Positions 12,521 through 20,081 of a stretch of 36,028 nucleotides of DNA are shown in pieces; positions within the stretch are counted from its first letter, which is position 1, and each line of letters opens with the position of its first letter. Both the position numbers and the translations under genes were made by a program. The notes under the pieces were generated by a model. That model was not told the DNA's origin and did not search any database. It saw only the letters and a list, made by a program, of their open reading frames with translations. The DNA comes from CAVSUR01 sp052143655 (GTDB lineage: Bacteria > Actinomycetota > Actinomycetes > Streptosporangiales > Streptosporangiaceae), in assembly GCA_052143655.1 (NCBI GenBank), contig JBKQSL010000050.1, forward strand, positions 1-36,028, given 5' to 3'.

Positions 12521-15139
12521 TCACCGGCGGGGGCGGCGCCAGTCGAGGCGCTCGGGCGGCGGCCCGAGGTTCGGCGGCAGCTCGTCCTCCGGCCGCCCGA
12601 AATCCGGCGGGCCGAAGTCAGGCAGCCCGAAGTCCGGTGTACCGAAATCCGGGGAGCCCAGCTCCGGCGAAGCGAAGTCCGGCGGACCGAAATCCGGCGT
12701 GCCCACGGCGGCCGAATCCGGGTCGGGTGAACCCGGGTCGGCTGAACCCGGGTCAGGTGAGCCGGAGCCAGCAGGGCTCCGGTCCGCGCCGCCGGGCGGA
12801 CCGGGCACCGGGGCGCTAGTCTCGGTGCCTTGCCACGCCACCGCCCGAGCGGCGGCAGGTGGCGGGCCGTCAGCAGCCGGCATGGTGTCAGACTGTCCTG
12901 ACAGAACTGGTTCTCGCTGGTCAGTGGCGTGCCATGGATGGGCTCCAGTTCGCGGGGACGCGTCGCTCTGTGCTGCGGGGTACTGAGCAGCGTCGTTCTG
13001 CGCCGTGCCGTCAGACCGCGCCATGCCGTCAGACCGCACGGTGCCGTCAGCCCGCACGGTGCCGTCAGCCCGGCCCTGGCCAGCGGCCCGGGCCTGCCCC
13101 AGGCTCGCCCGCGCCTGCTCCAGGGTCAGCAGCGTCGCGGATGGCAGCGAGATGATCGCCGGGTTGGCGTCGGCCAGTACTACCTGGCGGCCGGCCGGCC
13201 CCGCATGCGTGATGATCACCGCAGACGGCGGCAGCTGCTGCAGCTCGTGCTTTTCCACCAGGAACTCGCGCGAGCGCTGCGTCGAGGTGGCCAGCGAGGC
13301 GCTGGCTGACAGGGCCCGGGACGTGGACACTCCCCAGGACGAGCCGGCGCTGATCGACTCGGTCACCGACACCGAGTCCGATGTGCCGCTGGACGAGCTG
13401 GCGTCCCGGCTGGCGGAGCCGGTGAAGTCGGCGAACGGGGCGAACATGCCGTGGCGGCTGCGGCCTCGGCCGGAGCTGCGCCCGGCCGTGTGGCTCACCG
13501 ACCGGCTGTCGGCCGCCGAGTCCGCGCTGCCGACCGTGCTGGTGTAGGAGTCACCCGCGGTGTCGGTCAGCGAGTCGCCGACCGTGACGGTCAGCTGGCT
13601 TACGACGAACCGGTGCTCGGTGCCGATCTGCTCGCTCGCCACCGCGGCGTCCTGGGCGTTGCCCAGGCGCATGTAGGCCACCACCGCGCTGCCGCGGCCC
13701 AGCCGGGCGGCGACATGCCGGGGCAGGCTGCGGAAGGCCAGCACCAGGCCGGTGCCGGAGGTCTCGCAGGCATCGCTGAGCCGGTCCAGCACCACCCCGG
13801 CGAGCCGGTCGGCACCCAGCACGCACAGCGTGTGCTGCCAGCGGCGGCCGGGCGGCGCCTGCCGCAGGATGTGGGTCAGCGCGCCGGCCAGGTAGGTGGC
13901 CAGGACGGCGCTGCCGGTCAGTTCCGACCGGCGGTCGAGCCACGCCACCCGCAGCGGGCTGGGCGCCAGCGGGACCGGGCCGGAGCCGAGCGGCTCCAGG
14001 ACCCGCAGCCGCGACTCCAGCGCCCACGCTCGCTCGATCACCACCCGCTCGGCCGCACCCCGGCCGAACAGCCCGCTGACCCGGCGGACCTGCGCGGCCG
14101 TCAGCAGGCCGGACTGCAGGTCAGGCTGCGGGTCGATCTGGGCGAGCACCCGGAGCGCGGCCGCAACCGAGGCGAGGCGCACCGGGCCGGCTCCCGGGTC
14201 CCGGCCGGCAGCCTCGCCGTCGCCGCCTAGCGCGCCGAGTACCCGGCGCAGCAGCGCCGCGTCCCTGGCCGCGTCGCCGGGCCCGTCCGGCTGCTCGCTC
14301 GCGCAGGCGACCAGCGCCAGGACGTCGGCCAGCGCCCGGGGCTCCAGCATCGTGCCCAGGTCCAGCTGCGGAAGATCATCCGGCAGTACCCACACCAGCG
14401 GGCTGATGCCCGACTGCCGGGCCACGACGACGAGGTCGGCGGCCACGGCACCCTCGGTGAGGTCGAGCACGGTCACCTCGCCGCCGGCGCTGAGCCGCGG
14501 CGCGGCGATCATGGTCAGCAGCGCCGACCAGCCGGGCAGCGTGCCCCCGGCCACGTCGATCCGGTCGATGTCGCCGGGCAGCGAGACCGCGAACCACTGC
14601 GGCAGGCTGGCGAATGCCATCCGGCGCCGGTGCCACGCCCGGTAGGCCCGGGCATGCTGCTGCTGGCGCGCGGCCAGCCGGCTCTGCTGGACGGCCCGGA
14701 TCGCGGCCACCCGGTCCTCCTCGGCGCTGACGGCCGCTCGCAGGTCCTGCGCGCTGCTGCGCAGCGCCCGGACGGCTGCGGCGCCGCCGGCCGCGGCGGC
14801 CGCCAGCAGCAGGCAGGCCAGCGCCGGGTTGATCAGGCCGGCCCCCCACCCCGCCCCGGCCAGGCAGGCGAGTGCGGCACAGCCGGCCGCGACCCGCCGG
14901 GCGGGCCGGGCCAGGTGCCGGCCCGCCCGCTGCTGCGCGGTCACCCAGGCCGGGCTGAGCTGCTCGAAGTCCGGCGGGGACGGCCGCCGGGGCATCGGGC
15001 CGGGATCAGGCTGCAGCAGCGCATGCTGCCAGCCGAGGTAGACGCGGCCGGGGTCGATGCCGGGCCGGGAGCGGCCGCTCCCCGGGGGCGGCATGCCCGC
15101 GACGACCGGGCCGTCGGCGGCCCGCGGTCCGGCGGTCAC
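12521..15139 (-). CDS. VirD4/TraG-like membrane protein with a degenerate nucleotide site (872 residues)
   Basis: Two adjacent membrane helices (about residues 83-99 and 102-124) are followed by an amphipathic segment and a RecA-like core. Where the P-loop should lie the protein reads IDVAGGTLPGWSALL (194-208), lacking GKS/T, and the following strand VTVLDLTEG replaces the usual VIDPKG. Further on, TGLVLAFRSLP, GSAVVAYMRLGNAQDAAVASEQIGTEHRF and, after a Ser/Thr-rich insert (about 515-623), REFLVEKHELQQLPPSAVII follow the order of the C-terminal coupling-protein (TraM-recognition) region. The last ~190 residues are repeats: RADGTV-type hexads and PDFGxP pentads. GTG 15139 overlaps the stop of the upstream gene (GTGA). 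Fold assignment is by motif order, so it is moderately sure; an inactive partner of the HerA ATPase is inferred. Confidence 0.55.
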   Translation of the reverse strand: MTAGPRAADGPVVAGMPPPGSGRSRPGIDPGRVYLGWQHALLQPDPGPMPRRPSPPDFEQLSPAWVTAQQRAGRHLARPARRVAAGCAALACLAGAGWGAGLINPALACLLLAAAAAGGAAAVRALRSSAQDLRAAVSAEEDRVAAIRAVQQSRLAARQQQHARAYRAWHRRRMAFASLPQWFAVSLPGDIDRIDVAGGTLPGWSALLTMIAAPRLSAGGEVTVLDLTEGAVAADLVVVARQSGISPLVWVLPDDLPQLDLGTMLEPRALADVLALVACASEQPDGPGDAARDAALLRRVLGALGGDGEAAGRDPGAGPVRLASVAAALRVLAQIDPQPDLQSGLLTAAQVRRVSGLFGRGAAERVVIERAWALESRLRVLEPLGSGPVPLAPSPLRVAWLDRRSELTGSAVLATYLAGALTHILRQAPPGRRWQHTLCVLGADRLAGVVLDRLSDACETSGTGLVLAFRSLPRHVAARLGRGSAVVAYMRLGNAQDAAVASEQIGTEHRFVVSQLTVTVGDSLTDTAGDSYTSTVGSADSAADSRSVSHTAGRSSGRGRSRHGMFAPFADFTGSASRDASSSSGTSDSVSVTESISAGSSWGVSTSRALSASASLATSTQRSREFLVEKHELQQLPPSAVIITHAGPAGRQVVLADANPAIISLPSATLLTLEQARASLGQARAAGQGRADGTVRADGTVRSDGMARSDGTAQNDAAQYPAAQSDASPRTGAHPWHATDQREPVLSGQSDTMPAADGPPPAAARAVAWQGTETSAPVPGPPGGADRSPAGSGSPDPGSADPGSPDPDSAAVGTPDFGPPDFASPELGSPDFGTPDFGLPDFGPPDFGRPEDELPPNLGPPPERLDWRRPRR
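12601..12705 (-). repeat. Seven 15-nt repeats coding PDFGxP pentads
   Basis: Seven 15-nt units resembling AGTCCGGCGGACCGA run without gap inside the 3' part of the VirD4-like gene and encode the pentapeptide P-D-F-G-x with drift (PELGS, PDFAS). The reading frame is kept. Confidence 0.8.
13005..13076 (-). repeat. Four 18-nt repeats coding RADGTV hexads
   Basis: Units such as GTGCCGTCAGCCCGCACG recur four times in the same gene and encode R-A/S-D-G-T/M-V/A. Length is a multiple of three, so the frame is preserved. Confidence 0.8.
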
Positions 15140-17022
15140 CGGCCGGTCCCCAGTCCGGCCGGAACTGCCTGGCAGCCATGCAGCAGCCGCCCGCCCGGCC
15201 CGCGCACCAGCAGGGTAAGCACGTCCGGGTCCGCGGCAGCCAGGGCGGCAGCCATCGCCTGGCCGCTGTCCTCCGGCCAGAACGCAGCCGGCCGGGCCGA
15301 CGCCGGGCCACCCCAGGCCGCCGGTCCCGCGCCAGGCCGGGTTAGCGCTGGGCCGACCTGGCGTGGCCCGGCCTGGGCTAGCCCGGTCTGTACCGGGCCG
15401 GGCTGGGCCGCCCCGTCAGACGGCGTGCCGGAGGCCAGCGCCGCTGCCAGCTGCGGCTCGGCCGCACCGCGCACGGCGATCACCCTGGCCACGCCCGCCA
15501 GGTCCACCGCCGCCGGCGCGGACGTGGCCGACAGCACGATGGCGGCGCCGGTCTGGGCGCCGAGCCGCACGAGCTCGGCCAGCCGCCCGGCCGGCAGGGC
15601 CTCACAACCGGTGATCCAGGCCAGGCAGTCGGTCCGCACCGCCATGGCCTGCAGTTCGGCTAGGACGTCGATCAGGTCGGCGAGCGCGAGCGCCGCGATC
15701 ATCCGGGCAGACCTGCCGTGCACCGCCTGGTCCAGCGCGAACGACAGCACCGCGCGATCTCGCAGGGCCTGCCCGAGGCTGATCGGCAGGTCCGGCTCGA
15801 CGCCGCCCGGGCCAGGCCCGGGCGCGGCGGGCCGCAGCCAGCAGCCGAGCGCCGACCGGCGCAGCCGGGTCAGCTGCTGCACCGCCACGGCCGCCGCAGC
15901 CGGGTCCTGCTCCAGCAGCGCGGCCGACACCTCCGCCCGGTCGGCCAGCACGGGCCGGCGCGCGTGAAAGCCGGGAATGCCCGCTGCCCTGGCCCGCAGC
16001 GCATCCGGCTGCAGCAGGGCCGCGATGTCGTCGAGCCCCGGCCGCCCCGGTGCCGCCGGGGCGGCGGCGAGCACGGCGCAGGCGTCGGTCAGGCACGCCG
16101 TGCAGGTGCGCCGGCCCGCGTCACTGACCTCCGACCAGTCGATCATCGCGAGCGCCAGCGCCGCGGCCCGCTCCGGATGGCCGCCGCGCACCGGCTCGTA
16201 GCAGCCCGGCCCGGCCGGGCCGAACCGGCGCAGCGGCGCCCCGGCGGCGGCGCAGGCGGCCGCCAGTGCCGCACCGGTCTGCGGCCGACCGGCCACGTCG
16301 ATGACAACCACGGCCTTGCGGCGGCGGACCGCCGCCACGGCCAGCGCCAGCCCGGTTTGCACCAGCGCGTCCGGCGCTGATCCGGTGATGAGCACGCCGC
16401 GCTGCGCCTCCGCCCAGGAGACCTCGGCCCGGCGGCCGGTGGCCGGGTCGAGGCCGAGGCCGGCCCCCGTGGCCGTCAGTGTGTCCCCCGCGGCGAGCGC
16501 GGCCGCCGCGGCGCGGCGGCGGGCCGCGACGACCAGGCCGGGCCGGTACCGGTCGGGCTCACCCGTGCGGTAACGGCGGATCCAGAAAGCCAGCCCGGCC
16601 TCGGCTGCCCCGGCGATTAGCGCCAGTGGCAGCTGGCGCGGCAGCCAGCTGCCGAGGCCGGCGTAGGCACGGGACAGGTGCAGCAGCTCGCCGGGATGGC
16701 CGAAGCTGCCCGCCAGGTAACCCGTGACCTGGGCGGGCCCGGCCGCGAACCCGGCGGCGGCACGGACCGGGCCGATGGCACAGGCCCAGGTCAGGCCCGC
16801 TGCCGCGGGGACGGCCAGCCACAGCGGCCGCCACCTGGTGAGCCGGCTTGTGGCCGTGAACACGACCGCAAGCACCACAGTGACCTGCGCGAATAAGAGG
16901 TGTCCCAGCAGCAGCACCAGGCCGGCTGCGGCAGCGTAGTCACGCCGACGCGGGTCGTCGGCCGGGGTCAGCAGGCGGGAGCGCGCCGTCCGCTGCGCCG
17001 CGCCAGTGGTGGGGGCAGGCAT
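15136..17022 (-). CDS. VirD4/TraG-like membrane protein, second copy type, degenerate P-loop (628 residues)
   Basis: The N-terminus has hydrophobic helices at about residues 30-57, 66-90 and 131-149, as in coupling proteins. The ATPase core begins RGVLITGSAPDALVQTGLALAVAAV (about 208-232): the glycine-rich loop is present but has no Lys-Ser/Thr. It is followed by KAVVVIDVAGRP, where coupling ATPases have the VIDPKG strand, then GAPLRRFGPAGPGCYEPVRGG, which mirrors their FDP...YNPL segment. A later LAWITGCEALP is where Walker B is expected but has no Asp-Glu pair. The C-terminal third has a Pro/Ala/Gly-rich linker and a last strand-helix pair. ATG 17022 is six bases behind the GntR stop; the end overlaps the next gene by four bases. 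Catalytically inactive VirD4-type scaffold is my inference. Confidence 0.55.
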   Translation of the reverse strand: MPAPTTGAAQRTARSRLLTPADDPRRRDYAAAAGLVLLLGHLLFAQVTVVLAVVFTATSRLTRWRPLWLAVPAAAGLTWACAIGPVRAAAGFAAGPAQVTGYLAGSFGHPGELLHLSRAYAGLGSWLPRQLPLALIAGAAEAGLAFWIRRYRTGEPDRYRPGLVVAARRRAAAAALAAGDTLTATGAGLGLDPATGRRAEVSWAEAQRGVLITGSAPDALVQTGLALAVAAVRRRKAVVVIDVAGRPQTGAALAAACAAAGAPLRRFGPAGPGCYEPVRGGHPERAAALALAMIDWSEVSDAGRRTCTACLTDACAVLAAAPAAPGRPGLDDIAALLQPDALRARAAGIPGFHARRPVLADRAEVSAALLEQDPAAAAVAVQQLTRLRRSALGCWLRPAAPGPGPGGVEPDLPISLGQALRDRAVLSFALDQAVHGRSARMIAALALADLIDVLAELQAMAVRTDCLAWITGCEALPAGRLAELVRLGAQTGAAIVLSATSAPAAVDLAGVARVIAVRGAAEPQLAAALASGTPSDGAAQPGPVQTGLAQAGPRQVGPALTRPGAGPAAWGGPASARPAAFWPEDSGQAMAAALAAADPDVLTLLVRGPGGRLLHGCQAVPAGLGTGR

Positions 17023-17028
17023 ATCGGG

Positions 17029-18078
17029 TCAAGATTCCCAGTCCTCCACCGCGTGTGTCCAGGCAGCCGCGAAACTGCCGTCCTGGCCAGCCGTCACTCC
17101 GGCCGCAGCCGCCCCTGCCGACGCCGCAGGGCCGGGCGGCGGCTGGGACCCCGCCTGGATCACCAGCCGGAACAGGTCTGGCCGCAGCACTGCCACCGTC
17201 AGCGCGGCGGGCCGGCTGGCCGGGTCGTCGAACCGGATCGTCACGATCGCCGCGGCCTGCCCCGCCGACAGCCGCAGGCTCCGGGCCACCGACGGCGGAG
17301 GCGGCTGCATTTCCAGGTGCAGCGCGGCCGGGGTGCCCGCCGGGACCTGGCCGCCCGGCTGCTCCGCCTGCCCGGCAGTCAGCGGCAGGAAGGCCGGGAC
17401 GCTGGCCGGGCCGTCGTCGAGCACGGCCTGGCCGGCCAGGTCACCGGGCAGGTAGGTGGTGGCGTACGCGGCGGGCTCGCCGCCCGCGGTCCACAGCACC
17501 CGGATCACGCAGACCTGCTCGGCCGGGTCCACCTGCAGAGCCCAGCCGATGTCCTCGGGCACCCGCCGCCAGGACACCTGCCGGCTGCGGCAGCTCAGTT
17601 CGCCGCCCATCGGGTCGAGCCGGGACGACAGCCCCGCCGAGCCCTCCAGCGAGATCAGGTACTCTGCCGGGCTGATCCGGTACAGCTGCCCGTCGGGCAG
17701 CCTGCGGATCAGGTGCCGCTGGACCAGTTCGCTGATCGCGGCCTCCAGCTGGGCGGTGCTGACGTTGTAGCGGCGGGCCAGCGCCGTGTGCCGGGGCAGC
17801 CGCCAGCCCGGCTCGTGGTGCACCAGCGCGGCGGCGAGGCGGTCGGCGAGGACCTGCACGGCCGGCCGGGCGGCCTCGCCGACCGGGTGGCTCTCGGCAC
17901 CGCTGTTCCCGGCGCTGCGGTCACCCGTGCCGGTCACGGCCGGACCGGGATGATCGGGCGCTGCTGATGCATTCTCCGCCGGGAGGCCGCCGGCCCCGGC
18001 GAGCCCCCTGAGCCCGGCAGCAAGCGGCCGGGCAGGTCCGCCGAGTGCGTGACCTCCCCCTTCGCTGGCCGCGGGCAT
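17029..18078 (-). CDS. GntR-type regulator with UTRA-like sensor domain
   Basis: After a low-complexity N-terminal stretch (about 65 residues), a winged helix appears: VQVLADRLAAALVH, RLPRHTALARRYNVSTAQLEAAISELVQRHLIRRLPDGQLYRI. The C-terminal half matches the UTRA ligand domain of HutC-like regulators: ALQVDPAEQVCVIRVLWTAGGEPAAYATTYLP and later LRLSAGQAAAIVTIRFDDPASRPAALTVAVLRPDLFRLVI. UTRA domains bind small effectors. The ATG at 18078 is preferred to GTG 18087 because the only GGAG is three bases from the GTG and twelve from the ATG. It lies directly behind pstA and six bases ahead of the first VirD4-like gene, so it probably controls that set and may be co-transcribed with pst. Confidence 0.78.
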   Translation of the reverse strand: MPAASEGGGHALGGPARPLAAGLRGLAGAGGLPAENASAAPDHPGPAVTGTGDRSAGNSGAESHPVGEAARPAVQVLADRLAAALVHHEPGWRLPRHTALARRYNVSTAQLEAAISELVQRHLIRRLPDGQLYRISPAEYLISLEGSAGLSSRLDPMGGELSCRSRQVSWRRVPEDIGWALQVDPAEQVCVIRVLWTAGGEPAAYATTYLPGDLAGQAVLDDGPASVPAFLPLTAGQAEQPGGQVPAGTPAALHLEMQPPPPSVARSLRLSAGQAAAIVTIRFDDPASRPAALTVAVLRPDLFRLVIQAGSQPPPGPAASAGAAAAGVTAGQDGSFAAAWTHAVEDWES

Positions 18079-18087
18079 GCTGACCAC

Positions 18088-19002
18088 TTACTCCGTATTC
18101 CGCCGGGAAAAAGCCACGATCACCCGGCCGGCGATGATGATCAGCAGTACGAACACCAGCAGGATCAGGGCGGCGTCATAGGACAGGATCCGCCCCGAGA
18201 CGGTCCCGACGTCCCAGAAGCTGAAGACCGGATAGGTCAGGAAGGGAACCGGCGAGTTGGTCAGAGCAAGTGACGGCGTCGAATCGCTCCAGCCCGCGGT
18301 GTACAGCAGCGGCGCCGTCTCGCCAACCGAGATCGCGATGGCCACCAGCAGCCCGGTCATGATTCCCGGCAGGGCGGATTTCATCACGATCTTGCGCAGG
18401 GTCCAGCCCGGCGCGATCCCCAGCGCCTCGGCGCCCTCCCGGTAGCCCACCGGCACCTGGGCCAGCGAGGTCTCCGTTGCCTTGGTGATGTAGGGGATCG
18501 TGACCACCGACAGCACCAGGACCGCGGGAAGCAGGCCGAAGCCCATGTGCAGGGCGATCACCAGCGTGATGAAGCCAACCAGGCCGAGGACGATCGACGG
18601 TATTCCGGACAGCACCTCATAGCCGCCGCGCAGGAAGCTGCGATGCCGGCCCTTGGCGAACTCAGCGAGGTACAGGCCGGTGAGGATGCTGATCGTGCCG
18701 CCCACGATCAGCACTCCGACGGTGATCAGCAGCGTGCCGATGATCGCCTGCTTCAGCCCTCCTGCGTCCCCGGCCTGGGTGTTGGTGGTGAGCACGCTGA
18801 AGGAGAAGGTCGGGACCGCCCGCACGACCACTCCGACAGCCAGCCAGATCGCGGGACCGACCACCAGCAGCAAGGCGACGGCGCAGCCGGCCCAGAAGAT
18901 CGCGTTGCCGATCTTCCTGCGTCCTGGCACGCGCGGCCATTCGACGGCGCCGCCGGTTGCGGCTGCGCCGGGAGCCGGCGCATTGCCCGTTGTCCCGCTC
19001 AT
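18088..19002 (-). CDS. pstA: Phosphate ABC transporter permease PstA
   Basis: One of two membrane subunits of the high-affinity phosphate importer. The 304-residue protein has about six membrane helices and the permease EAA-like loop YREGAEALGIAPGWTLRKIVMKSALPGIMTG, which docks on PstB. GIPSIVLGLVGF and VGETAPLLYTAG are typical PstA motifs. The ATG at 19002 is two bases behind the pstC stop; longer frames upstream are shadows of pstC. The stop TAA at 18090-18088 abuts the next gene (gntR). Confidence 0.95.
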   Translation of the reverse strand: MSGTTGNAPAPGAAATGGAVEWPRVPGRRKIGNAIFWAGCAVALLLVVGPAIWLAVGVVVRAVPTFSFSVLTTNTQAGDAGGLKQAIIGTLLITVGVLIVGGTISILTGLYLAEFAKGRHRSFLRGGYEVLSGIPSIVLGLVGFITLVIALHMGFGLLPAVLVLSVVTIPYITKATETSLAQVPVGYREGAEALGIAPGWTLRKIVMKSALPGIMTGLLVAIAISVGETAPLLYTAGWSDSTPSLALTNSPVPFLTYPVFSFWDVGTVSGRILSYDAALILLVFVLLIIIAGRVIVAFSRRNTE

Positions 19003-19004
19003 CC

Positions 19005-20078
19005 CTAGAGCCCCCTTCCGACGGGAAGCGCGGTGCCGGAGACCCGGCGGACCATCATCCGCGCGAGCACGTTGGCTGCCAGCGTGATCACCATGAGCAT
19101 CAGCGCCAGGTAGGCAAATGCGCTGATGTCCATCGGGTCGCTGATCGCCGTGTCCAGGTTCTGCACGATGTTGGCTGCGATCGTGATGAACGCCGCGTAC
19201 AGGTTGGTGGGCAGCTGGCCGAGCGCGACGCCGCACACCATGGCGACTGCGATGGTCTCGCCGAGCGCCCGGCCGAGACCGAGTACCACGGCGCCGATCA
19301 GGCCTGCGCCGACCCACGGCAGCGTCACCCGGCGCGCGGTCTGCGCATCCGACATGCCCAGCGCGACGGCACCCTCGCGGGGCAGGATCGGCACGCTGCG
19401 GATCAGGTCACGGGAGGTGGAGGCGACGATCGGGATCACCATGACCGCGAGGATCAGGCCCGATGTCAGCAGGCCCTGGCCGTTGCCGGTCGGGCCCTGG
19501 AAGAAGCTGAATACCGGCCAGTCGGGCACGTTGTTGGCGATCAGCGGCGCGACGTAGTGCGCGATGAAGGGCCCGAAGACGAGCGCGCCCCACAGGCCGA
19601 TGATGACGCTGGGGATCCCGGCCAGCAGCTCGAGAAAGCCGCCGACCGTGGAAGCCAGCCGCTTGGGCAGCCGCTCCACGATCGCCAGCGCCGCTCCGAT
19701 CGACACCGGGACCGCGATGAGCAGGGCAATCAGCGAGCTGGCCAGCGTGCCGACGATCTCCGGCAGCGCGCCGAACTCCTCACCGGGCAGGTGGGTGAGG
19801 CCGTTGCTGGTCACCGGTTTGCCGTACTGGGAGCCGAAGTTCCAGGTCCGCCCGGTGAAGAAACTGCCGCCGCTGTACCCGATCGCCGGGATCGCCTTGA
19901 TGATCAGCGTGACCAGGATCAGCCCGAGCATGAGCACGGGTATCACCGCGCCGATGCGGCCCGCCCAGCGGATCACGTCTCCGTTGCGGACGCTGTCGCG
20001 CAGCACCGCGCCGGGCCGGCGCCGGGGCGGGCTGCCCGCCCCGGCGTCCGGACCAACGGTTGGTACAGAGGCTGCCAT
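19005..20078 (-). CDS. pstC: Phosphate ABC transporter permease PstC
   Basis: The second membrane subunit of the phosphate importer, 357 residues. Landmarks are the first helix (VIPVLMLGLILVTLIIKAIPAI), the periplasmic loop with FFTGRTWNF, LLAGIPSVIIGLWGALVFGP, the docking loop REGAVALGMSDAQTARRVTLPWVGAGLIGAVVLGLGRALGET, and a last pair of helices. ATG 20078 lies three bases behind the pstS stop, and the gene ends two bases before pstA, so pstSCA form one unit. Confidence 0.95.
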   Translation of the reverse strand: MAASVPTVGPDAGAGSPPRRRPGAVLRDSVRNGDVIRWAGRIGAVIPVLMLGLILVTLIIKAIPAIGYSGGSFFTGRTWNFGSQYGKPVTSNGLTHLPGEEFGALPEIVGTLASSLIALLIAVPVSIGAALAIVERLPKRLASTVGGFLELLAGIPSVIIGLWGALVFGPFIAHYVAPLIANNVPDWPVFSFFQGPTGNGQGLLTSGLILAVMVIPIVASTSRDLIRSVPILPREGAVALGMSDAQTARRVTLPWVGAGLIGAVVLGLGRALGETIAVAMVCGVALGQLPTNLYAAFITIAANIVQNLDTAISDPMDISAFAYLALMLMVITLAANVLARMMVRRVSGTALPVGRGL

Positions 20079-20081
20079 AGC

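Noticed and set aside
12521..13076. CRISPR-like array from the many short repeats
   Set aside because: Units are contiguous without spacers, lie in frame inside a gene and encode peptide repeats; no cas genes.
14630..15967. 445-codon plus-strand frame across the VirD4-like junction
   Set aside because: It crosses two coupled minus-strand genes and changes composition part-way; no family pattern.
8223..18078. Integrative conjugative element or plasmid transfer region
   Set aside because: No relaxase, integrase, VirB/Tra channel genes, att repeats or tRNA target; neighbours are core genes (murT-gatD, pst) with the same composition.
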